Assembly: GCA_963920635.1 (NCBI GenBank) | Contig: OY987300.1 | Location: 57,247,415-57,311,414 of the forward strand | Reading direction: 5' to 3' | DNA from: Pseudeuparius sepicola | Lineage: Eukaryota; Arthropoda; Insecta; Coleoptera; Anthribidae | Length of the DNA stretch: 64,000 bases | Part shown: positions 43,080 through 52,599 of the stretch, piece after piece | Layout: each line of letters begins with the position of its first letter | Position numbering within the stretch: position 1 is the stretch's first letter | Program-made: the position numbers and the translations under genes | The notes under the pieces: model-generated | Told to the model about the DNA's origin: nothing | Database searches by the model: none | Seen by the model: only the letters and a program-made list of their open reading frames with translations

Positions 43080-43196
43080 GAGCGGTAAATTGGGAACTCA
43101 AAACTGCAATTCTTTTCCCTTTTAACCTTCCTTCTATCTCAGCTAGTTTCCGAGATCCGCATACTGATCATCAAAAAAATTCACCCTGTATAGTCC
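43080..43196 (-). repeat. CAGGGTG-ended tail shared with 1133-1325
   Basis: Minus-strand start TATACAGGGTGAATTTTTTT at 43196, then GCGGATCTCGGAAACTAGC and AAAAGAATTGCAGTTTTGAG, matching the copy inside the hAT element at 378-1477. No coding. Confidence 0.55.
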
Positions 43197-43449
43197 TCTG
43201 CGCAAAATGGTCGCGCACTAATTTGTTTTGGAAGACCATTGTCCGAAAATAACATGTTTTCACATCCGTGACATTTCTGGTATAGCCTTTACTGACACTA
43301 TTGGTCCAGGTTAGGGAAACATTCGCCAGTTATACATCTAGAGATCATATTTGGTAAATTGTTTGAGTATGGGGTAAGTGGCAAGAACTTTGTGTTTTTT
43401 TTCAGAATTCAGCGTTAATATATTATACTCAAACCATTATTTAATTTTT

Positions 43450-44050
43450 TTTTTAAGCCTTTTTCCGCAATACTCTTTAACGTTTCCCTTTTTTCTTTAT
43501 AAGCAATAACAGTATCATCGGCGAAACTGAATATTTTTCCAAGGGAACGTAATTTAAGTAGGCTGTTTATGTAAATAATTATGAACAATAATGGCCCCAG
43601 TACAGTTCCCTGTGAAACCCCTATAGAAACTGTTATTGGGTTGCTCTGAATATTATCTATGTTCTATGTTTACTATCTGCTTTTTATCAGCGAGATAGTT
43701 TTTATGAGGTTAAATATATTTCCTCTGATTTCATACATATATACTTTTTGTAAAAGTTTATTATGGCAAACGATGTCGAATGCCTTCTTAAGGTCAACGA
43801 AAATACATAATATTGACTCTTTTTTGTCTATTGCATTGGAGATTTCAGCAGTCGGTGTTTGTATTGCATTTTCAGTGAACACGTTTGCTCTGAAACCATA
43901 TTGATTTTATGATAATATACCTAGTTTATTTAAGAATTTTGTGAGCCTTTTTTATTATTTTTGCTATAATTTTTGAAATATTAAATATTAAAGTAATGTT
44001 ATCTCTATTTCCGTTCTTATGTAGATGCTTGATTATTCCCACTTTCAAAT
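43450..44050 (-). pseudogene. LINE (Jockey/CR1-type) reverse transcriptase relic
   Basis: Minus-strand reading in changing frames: a degraded N-terminal finger segment (HKNGNRDNITLIFNISKIIAKI), then AIDKKESILCIFVDLKKAFD (catalytic Asp of the 'F.DL.KAFD' box), HNKLLQKVYMYEIRG, then after a frameshift near 43690 ADKKQIV, GVSQGTVLGPLLFIIYIN and FSFADDTVIAYKEK, with the second catalytic box FADD. The order matches non-LTR reverse transcriptase motifs 1-5. Several stops and frameshifts make it a dead copy. Only part of RT is left; the endonuclease and tail are absent. Confidence 0.85.
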
Positions 44051-44859
44051 ACAAACAAAAATAAATATAATGCATTCAAACACAAGCACCATTACCTACT
44101 AAATATGAAATTCATCTATCGAGAATCTTGGAATTTTCAAGCATTGATGGTGGTCGCCATGCTAGATGCAGATATCTAAAATAAATAATAAGTGTTAGAA
44201 TAGTTATTCACAAGAGTATGATATGCTTATTAGCAATACTGTTATGACACCTATGAGTGAACAATGTGGGTCTGATTTCAACAGCTTTGATTTGACAAAT
44301 AGTTTCTAAACATAAAATACAAGAGCACAGAAATCAACCGTATTTAATTATTCTCGAGAGCTAATACAAAAAAATAGAAGATGGAAAGTTTGGGTACCCA
44401 AATATTTTACAAAAAAGATAATTAGATACTGGAAATAAGAATGGGAATCAATAATCAATCTCATATTCATTTCATAGAATGATTTTATTATGCAGTTCAT
44501 TCCAGTAAAGCATATTATCAGAGAACAATGTTCTCTGATATTATTATCAGTTTCGATTTTTCTATACCATAACTGTCAACTTGTGTTATTTTTTTCAGAG
44601 TGCTCAAAAAGAAAGATTATGGATCACCGATCTTTATCGGAATCGGAAATAAATCAGACTGGGATAAAATGATTAACGGAGATACCCTATGCGGACAACA
44701 AATTTCAGTCACATTGTAATTAGGTAAATTTCGAAGAAAAAAGATTAGAACATAACATACTCCGAAAAAAGTTTGAGCAAAAGTAACACAAACACACAAA
44801 GGCAAAGACTGACAGTAAGTGAAATTAATTAGGTCAACTGACTAGATTTGTCTTTGCAT
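44051..44859. other. AT-rich DNA with a 25-nt palindrome
   Basis: TATCAGAGAACA (44516-44527) and TGTTCTCTGATA (44529-44540) form a perfect dyad with a 1-base centre. Otherwise no recognisable feature. Confidence 0.4.
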
Positions 44860-45190
44860 AAGGAACACCAGAGCAGCTATGCAAAGTCACTCCCAAGATG
44901 GCAAGTGGATTAGGCTGGGAGGCGCCATATTTTGGGCCATGACGGTCTCCTCGGAGGATGATTACGTAACCGACCGGACCGGTATTATATAGGTATGTGG
45001 GTAGATTTGTGGCGAACGGAGGTAAGCTTTGACGCAAGTGCTGTTCATCGGGACTGGTTTCCAGTTCTGAGTTCACGGCGAACTGCGGAGATGTTGCATT
45101 GTTAATTGGGTGGAAGCCTAAATTAAAATACGAGGTCATAAAACACCGCGCGGGAATTTCATTGACGGCTATGTGGCAGTAGAATGATAA
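44860..45190. promoter_or_regulatory. GC-richer island, possible regulatory module
   Basis: GC-richer than its flanks (GACGGTCTCCTCGGAGGATG, CCGACCGGACCGG). A 120-codon minus-strand frame (44834-45196) covers it, but it lacks any domain I recognise and is probably an effect of composition. Confidence 0.22.
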
Positions 45191-45414
45191 CAACACATCA
45201 GAATGACAACAAATGGTAATATATTTTTATCGCTAAATATACGAACAAACATATTATAAACCTTTAATTGCTATATGTATGTTGTAATTTAGATTGATGG
45301 TACTTCCGTCGAAGTCCTAATAGCTGCATGATTGATAGAAGAATGTAGAAAGCGCGTATTAATCAATTTGAGATGGAACAGAAAACTCCGCTGACTCAAG
45401 AAATCGGAACCAAT

Positions 45415-45936
45415 AGTCGTGTTACGAACCCCGCAATAGAGGTGGTTTTGCAAAAAAAAAATTCGCATTTTTTCTTATGTGTACATTTTTTTCTTATGTG
45501 TACATTATTACATTCTCTATACAACTTTCCCTTATGAAGTTTTTTTTTAACTTCAATACTTCACGAGATATAGGTAAAAGATCACCACTAGCTAAAGTCG
45601 AGGCTAATAAAGTGCTTTATAAGGGTGAAAAAATTTCTTTAAAACAAGCTAATTTTTTCAGGGTTAACTCGGGGTGCACTCTTAAGTTAACCCCCAGTTA
45701 ACCTGAAAAAATCAGCTTGTTTTAAAGAAAAAATTTTTTCACCCTTATAAAGCACTTTAGCTAGTGGTGATCTTTTACCTATATCTCGTGAAGTATTGAA
45801 GTTAAAAAAACTTGATAAGGGAAAGTTGTAGAGAATGTAATAATGTACACATAAGAAAAAAATTTACACATAAGAAAAAAAATGGCAAAAAAATGTTTGC
45901 AAAACCACCCCTATTGCGGGGTTCGTAACACGACTT
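45415..45936. mobile_element. Fold-back element, ~250-bp arms
   Basis: AGTCGTGTTACGAACCCCGC at 45415 is mirrored by GCGGGGTTCGTAACACGACT ending at 45936. The arms continue mirrored through the GTGCTTTATAAGGGTGAAAA and AGGTAAAAGATCACCACTAG blocks. The turn is at about 45660-45700 (GGTTAACTC...GTTAACCCCC). The left arm has TTTTTTCTTATGTGTACAT twice in tandem (45469-45505) and an extra 17-bp block at 45597-45613 (GTCGAGGCTAATAAAGT). No coding capacity; the 74-codon frame in the left arm is incidental. Confidence 0.75.
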
Positions 45937-47269
45937 CGATGGTGATTTTTTGGGGTTATACTCAGGACGCTACCCACAACCAACTCTGAAAATATTTACC
46001 TGTTAGGAATTATTTTTTTCTCCATGTATAATTTTCTTGGACTAACCCTGCAGCAGTACGTCAGCACAAAATTCTGTCAAGTCTACTCTGCCAGCATGCT
46101 TAATGTCGAATTTCTAAATGGAAACTTCAGAAGACTAAGGTATTTACTGACTAGCCACCAAACAGAACGAAGATATTTATTCAAGTCGATAAAATAAATG
46201 GTAATAAACTAATTTAGAGTTCTGACTGAAAAAAAGAAACAATTTCTCTACCAACAAACCTGGGATGTATTACAGAATCCATTGACACATATCCCAGAGT
46301 TTCAGTCAGGCAGTGCTGAACTGAATGCACCGAAGTCTTGTGTGTGGGAGTGGTGATATGAGAATGCAGGACACATCTGAAATAACTGGAAAGAGTACCA
46401 AAGAACAAGAAAAATGTTGTGGTTGAGTTAAATAGAGGGCTATACCAATTTAAAATAAGAAAGTCACAATATATCTACGTGCATAATTTGTATTAGGTAT
46501 TTGGTTTTGTGCCAATTAGTATTTTCCGCATGTCATATTTAAGTAGCGTCATAAATTTGGGACACTTATACCTCTATAATTTATAACAAATTATGTGCAA
46601 AAATAAATAACTAGCTAGCATTTGTTAGCCGCTTAACGGTCCGGTAATAAGGATTATTGGCATAGATTTAGCTGTGTAATTGTGTATGTGTACCAAGATA
46701 AAATTGTTTAGCAATTTATATAAACTGTTTAGCAAGAATACCTTAAATTCTGAAACATGGGAGAATATAATTTATATAAGTCATAAATTATAATTAATTC
46801 AAGGGAATCATACAGTGTGTCCCACTTAAGATAGATCCACCCCCCCATAAATTTTTTATAATCTTTTTGTTAAATTTCTAAACCAGTTTTTTTTTGTTTC
46901 CAGTGTAATTGATTAAGTTTTAAACTTCCCTTTAAATGACTAATTTTCGATCCACATGGTTGGCAACAAATGTAGAGTTCATTTTAATTTTGATTTAAAC
47001 AAATTGTAGTTGATGATCTTGATGTGAGAATACGAACGGACAGTTTGTGTAAGTCTTGTTTATCGAACTTAAAAAATAAAAAAAACAGTTGCAATTTTTT
47101 GGAAGCCGTTTCGTTATATAACTGTAAACTGTTTCACAGTTTCACATGTAGGTATGACACCTAATGTTCTATAAACAAGTTGGCATGTGGCTTCACGTTG
47201 GCATAAAAATGTAGTCGGCAATTGTATCGTTTCCTAGAATTTTCACAAAGAAAAAACTGAACCTGACAT
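45937..47269. other. AT-rich DNA with one repeat terminus
   Basis: ACAGTGTGTCCCACTTAAGA at about 46813 is a variant TACAGGGTGTCCCA-type terminus, with a C-run after it. No partner terminus and no gene seen. Confidence 0.35.
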
Positions 47270-47765
47270 GACTGCACTGCCCTGGTCCCGTTTAAATATA
47301 CTTGCGAAACTGCGTGCGCGACGAATACCGTATACCTAGGTAAAAACCCGCAAGACGCCGTGACAACTTGATGTATATCCCTCATTGTCGTTGGAACAAT
47401 TTCTTGCGATTTCGTCCGCAAAAGCGACCTTACGGCTCGAGATAATAAAGTTATTAAGCGGGCTATATCGTTCGATCTCGGTTTTTGTCGAGAACGGCGG
47501 CGACAGTGGCACCGAGGAAGTGGCATATAATGTAATGGCGCTGTTACCCATGTCCATATAACGCCATACTATTGACTCTCAAGTCTATAAATCTTGGCCT
47601 GCTTGTTGCATTAAGCCGGTACATTGATTACATGCACCGTCCACGGGATATTCGTATTCGGCTCGGGTCTCGCAATTTGCTCGAAATAAGTTAATTCGCT
47701 CAATAAACAAGTCTATCGGAGAATCGACGAGTGCTATATTTCGGGCCAACGAATTCAGATCAAAT
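47270..47765. promoter_or_regulatory. GC-rich island, possible regulatory module
   Basis: A GC-rich block with AAGTCTATAAATCTTGGCC (47580), GCTCAATAAACAAG (47699) and AAGTTAATTCGC. Overlapping minus-strand frames of 121 and 73 codons (47161-47557) are low-complexity in Arg/Ser/Cys and look like noise of GC-rich DNA. Confidence 0.28.
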
Positions 47766-48039
47766 ATATGGGTCTCATCTTAAAAGAAATACACCGCACG
47801 TTTGGTTTTAATGTTTTCTAGGTATATAACTGCTCACTTAGAATTTGGTATGGCATCAAGTATGCATGATATACACCAATATCACATTTTTAGGTTGATT
47901 TAGCTCTCTAATGCAGTTGTCAAGCCATCATAATCACAAACACAAAATCTCCGTCTTATTCTGTCTTTCTAATTTCTTTATGTGTCACCTTAACCGCCAA
48001 TCTCCAGTATAAGCTACCATTATTTTCGTCTTTCGACTA

Positions 48040-48420
48040 TAACTTAGAAGTAGTTTTCTTAGATACTTGGGCCAGTCCTTCTCTGAACTATGTCATATCT
48101 CCTCCATAGCTGCCATAGCTCCTGTCCAGGAGCTCCTTCAGTTGCGCAGAAATGTTAATGGTTCCTAGCTAACATTGTGCCGGTTCTCCGTACACGTATT
48201 ATTGAAACGCTACATTAGTATGTGGAAAGCTGGCACTACTGACAGTGATCGTCTTAGATCTTTCTTGATTTATACTCTATCCAGCCGCCACATTTCCTTT
48301 TTTTGTACTTTGGTTCACTGAAAGTAACCCCCGCACAAGCATGTGGTTGCTTCTGGGGTACTCCTATAGTTTGGAGTATTGTGAGGGTGAGAATTATTAT
48401 TATTAATTATTATTATAAGG
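48040..48420 (+). repeat. 3' region of a LINE/SINE-like repeat with AAT tail, copy 3
   Basis: Ends CCCCCGCACAAGCATGTGG ... ACTCCTATAGTTTGGAGTAT, GTGAGGGTGAG and an ATTATT tract (48391-48415). The junction is shared with copies at 39430-39486 and 41735-41830. ATACTCC/GGAGTAT makes a small stem just before the tail. The upstream 250 bases look like 3'-UTR of a retrotransposon, but no coding part is present. Confidence 0.5.
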
Positions 48421-48959
48421 AAAATTCTTTCCAATTGTAATTACAAGAGCTTTTTAACTTATCAATAACAATTCAGCTTACTTATTGTACCTACCTGAAC
48501 GCCTTGTTGTTTCATATAGCAACTCTCAAATTATTCGCAAAAGTGCGATGATGAATCATTTCTCGTGTCTATTCTTTCCCCATACTTCATGTGCTCTTCA
48601 TTGTCTACGAAAATAGCCTTTCCTGTAGAGTGCTGACTGTGAAACTAATTAGGGATACCTTCGAACTTGTTATGTGCCTTTTAAATCAGAAAATATGTCT
48701 TCCGTATCTCAGTGAGGCTTTATAACGATTAAAATTAATTTAGGATCTTTGTTACAATACATGCATGCTTCTTTTGATATCTCTTCCACGAACATATAAA
48801 AGATTTCATGTTATAGAATATATAGTAATTCAATAAACAAACTAACAATAGCTAATCAGTATGTAGAAATATTTTCCAAAGCCCTAATTACAAGTCATAA
48901 CAAAATACAAAACATTAAAAAAGTAAAGTATATGTAGCAAATTGAACAATCCGCGAATC
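48421..48959. other. AT-rich DNA without supported gene
   Basis: No recognisable gene, terminus or repeat. Confidence 0.35.
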
Positions 48960-49330
48960 CATTTTCACATTCACCGGTACAAATCAAAAAAACCCCAATG
49001 CATTTTATAACGTCCGATTTTTATCGCAGCTCCATAATAGTAATTACTTCGTGAATTGTTGAATAATGCGATAAATAATTCGCGTGCACCACATTAAGGA
49101 TTCATAGTTTTTACACGAGCTGTTGCACGTCAATTTCGCGCGGTCCTATAAATTGCGCGCAAGGGCCGCCTGGGCATTTTTGTTTACATGCCCATGCGCA
49201 AAATGGATTATAATTCCAGCGACAAATGTAATCAATATGTTGTCCGGCGCGCCATAAATTAAATTAACGCAAAATTAAATTTTCGCAATGATTCCACGCG
49301 ACTAATTTACAGTGCGGTTATTGATATTTT
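48960..49330. promoter_or_regulatory. Island dense in CATAAA/ATAAAT motifs
   Basis: CGATAAATAATTCGCG (49069), CCTATAAATTGCGCGC (49145), GGCGCGCCATAAATTAAATT (49246) and ATTTTTATCGCAGC occur within 300 bp. Repeated posterior-Hox/Caudal-like cores beside GCGC tracts make this one of the stronger enhancer candidates in the window. Confidence 0.3.
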
Positions 49331-51879
49331 CGTTTAAACCTTGCTCGTATCTATTTGTATTTTATATTCTACTTTGCTTACAGTCTAAAACATTCAGCTT
49401 TTTACTTGGCCGGGAGTCCGGAATTCAGAACGTTCCTAAGTAAATGGACACGCTTGCGCCTTACGGTTTATTCCACAACTCGTTCAACAATCTTAGTCAG
49501 TGTCCGAGTTCAATGTGCCTTAGTGCTTTTTTTTGTATTTTCTCTGTATTTCCATAGCCGCCCTTTACAGTAGTGCCAAATTCGCTGTTTTTATTTAGCA
49601 ATTATTTCGGTAGGAATTTTATTCAAAGACGTTTTATAATTTTGGTTACAATTGGAAATGAGTGAACGTGAACATACTTATTATTCAAATTTAGCTAGAT
49701 TCATTTCCCTGGTTATCATTAATAAACATAATTCATTTCGCTCTTAATATGTGAAACGATCGTTTTTGGGTTACACAGAATTCTTTGAACCAAACCTTGT
49801 TTTCCACAAATAGATTTTTGTATCTATTTTTTTCATGACACATCTATTGGACTTCGTCCTAACTTAAACAATCTGTGGCGATTTCCATTTTCTCACTTAG
49901 ATCATGACTCGATGGTAGATATATAGCGCCTATTATTAAAGTTCTAGTTTGGTGGCTTTGCCTTAAAATCAATATTCATATTGATGTCAACATTCTTCGT
50001 CATTACTAATGCTCTTCAGGTATTAGAACTGTATTTGGTCGACCGAATTGCGAAGTGCTCCTTCATTATTTTAACATTGCTGGCAGTATACCTACAGTTT
50101 GTTTAGTGAAAAGTATTAAATTATTTCAGTTACCTACATCATAAATATGTCCTAAACGCCTTTAAGGTTATTATGGCCATACCTATAGGAAATGGCCTAG
50201 TTATAAACTAAATGAGAATCCGCCTATGGATCCACCAAACATGCAGAGCCGAGACGTGAAAATATCGGCTCTCTTTGATGATCTTATATATTATTAGTAA
50301 CGTCAGATCAAAGAAAGATTGATCCAACTATACCACAACTCTCGCCGTATCGCACATTGTAGTATAGTCTTCTACATCTACATATTTTCAAACACATTTC
50401 ACAAACTAAATACAAACTGAATCTTATTAGCCAACATACCGCACAACACGCCTTTCAGCCAATTACTATGCCATATAGTCTTGAATTCTATTTTTAGATG
50501 TGGACGGCTTCATATATTTCAAGCCATTGTTTTGTATGGTATGGTAAACAGCACCGAATTTATTACAATAACACTACACAACTTCAATTAAAAATGCTCG
50601 ATACAATCTAATATAATTTTACTAGTTTGATAAATAATTCAGGGAAACATTAAGTGCCGTTGAAGCGAGTAAGCTCTCTAGTAAGTCGCGGTGAAATACA
50701 GGGTGATTTATTCACAACTACATTAATTTTAACAGTGGGTAGGGAAAAATACCCAGAACGCAATTAAAAAAATCGCAATTAAAAACTCCACCTTTTTCTA
50801 AATCCGGAATAATTTTTTTTTCTAAACAGCATTTTTACCTATTTGGCCCCCTATTTACGGCTGCCACTGACTTGCTTTCAGGGCGCATGAGGCATCAGGC
50901 GACGCTTGGCGTCATGCGCGTCATCATTGTTGCCAGATGTACGAAATTTTCGTGAATTTAAAGAAATGTTTTCAGTACATAATTATTTGTATTGTAATTG
51001 AATGTTCTGCAAATTGCTTGCGAAAATTATGGACAAATGTTAATGCTTACCTCTTGAAACGGTTACTTTTGGCCTGAGACACCTTAAGGGATAAATGCCA
51101 ACGAGAAAAATTAACGACTGCTTACGTGACCTTTTGATTTTTGGATGTTTTTATTAAGTACTCAACTAGGGGACTTACATGCTCTCGTGGACCCCGACAC
51201 CCGACACCACTGAGAACGATCTTTTTTTCGATAGAACGAACTTCACTCTCTTTGGCTTGGGGCACTAATTTTTCCACCCATTAGTTCACTGATAATCCTT
51301 TTTACTGCACCAAGACGCTCTTAGAGTAAGTGGTTATGTGTTCTGTGAGTGTTCCACTTCCTCTGAAATAAGAACGTCAGCATTAGCCAACATCTCTGGG
51401 ATATAGTTGCTTAAAATTACTGTACTTTCCGCTTAAGTCACCAACGACACACTTAAGTCACCAACGACACACTTCTCATTCCTTTATTTCTCGTTATGTT
51501 TGCTTTATATCGTTAGGGATCCATATTTGCAATAGAATCGTCTCCGTGGCGGTGGTTCAGTCATAGTCGTAAGTACTTGAATCTTTCTAATTTTCTCCTT
51601 TCGATTTTTCTAGCTTTTGCTAGTTTCTTTTCCTGCCTTTAGGTATGTTACCGGGTATAACCTACCGAGTCTTAGTATTATTATCGGGCGAGTTACGGGT
51701 GATGGGTTGCTAAAAGTCCCTAGCTTTCTTGACTCCTGTTTGTCGCAACCCTTGTCTTGCAGTCGTTAGTAGAAGGCTCTGTGTAGCCCAAACTGCGGCA
51801 TTATCGTTGCCAAGTTTCTGCAGAGCGTGCACTGTGGTTTCCTTTTCGTTTCTTGCACTCCGCCTCACTAGTCGCACAT
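49331..51879. other. Mixed non-coding DNA
   Basis: ATACAGGGTGATTTATTC at 50697 is a repeat terminus followed by C/G-richer sequence (to about 50930) with no partner found. A 20-bp tandem duplication, CTTAAGTCACCAACGACACA twice, lies at 51432-51471. No supported gene. Confidence 0.35.
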
Positions 51880-52260
51880 AATATTGGGAGTAGATAGGCT
51901 ATGGGGCTACGAGCCCACTTTCTCCATGTATTTCTTATGGGGCCTAAAACGTGGTAAAAACGTGACCAAACTTTCTCCGGCGCGACTGCGCGAGACCCCC
52001 GACTTTCTCCCACGCCCCCGTCCAATCAGATCGCACCGACTAGGGTCTGCGCTAGCCCGAGGGGTGCCGAAGATGCCCGAGGGGTACGACCCGAGCGCGA
52101 GAAGATGCCCGAGGGGTACGACCCCAGCGCGAGGTCATTATCAAACCGTCCGCCCGCGGCGACGGTTCGAGTGTCCAGCCGCGACCTTTAAGCAGGGGGC
52201 GGACAAAAATGGTCGCGATTCCACCCAACTAAATCATCAACCTCGACAATTATTCTGCCG
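51880..52260. promoter_or_regulatory. GC-rich island with a 32-bp tandem duplication
   Basis: The most GC-rich stretch of the window. AGATGCCCGAGGGGTACGAC begins at 52071 and again at 52103 (period 32), with a partial earlier unit GCCCGAGGGGTGCCGA at 52055. A 126-codon plus-strand frame runs through it and repeats with the DNA; I do not consider it a gene. ATGCAAAT at 52462-52469 lies just beyond. Confidence 0.25.
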
Positions 52261-52599
52261 GTAGACCAACGCCCAGAACATTTTTTTTATTACGAGTTAT
52301 TTTTGCGTTTATAATATGCAGCAAAGTTTTGCTGTGACTTGTCTGGAATACTGAGAAATCACGCGGCAGCCGTGACCTTTGAGATATAATATTACATTGC
52401 AGCACAGCGAGCTACGGATATCCCCGACTTTTTTCGCGCTTTCTCTGATGTAGCGAAACACATGCAAATAAAACTATACGCCAACCTATTTGCGCCTGGA
52501 TAAAAATACCGACTTTATTGTTAGAGAATATTATGTGGCCTGCAGAAATGCAAGCTGTTTAAACATCAACAATGTGGAGAAAGGTGCTTTTTTCACGTC

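Noticed and set aside
44834..45196. 120-codon minus-strand frame as a gene
   Set aside because: No recognisable motif or splice structure; composition follows a GC-richer patch.
47161..47526. 121-codon minus-strand frame
   Set aside because: Located in a GC-rich island with another overlapping frame; not protein-like in pattern.
51884..52264. 126-codon Arg/Pro-rich plus-strand frame
   Set aside because: It follows the GC-rich island and a DNA-level tandem repeat. An overlapping frame exists on the other strand and there is no domain.
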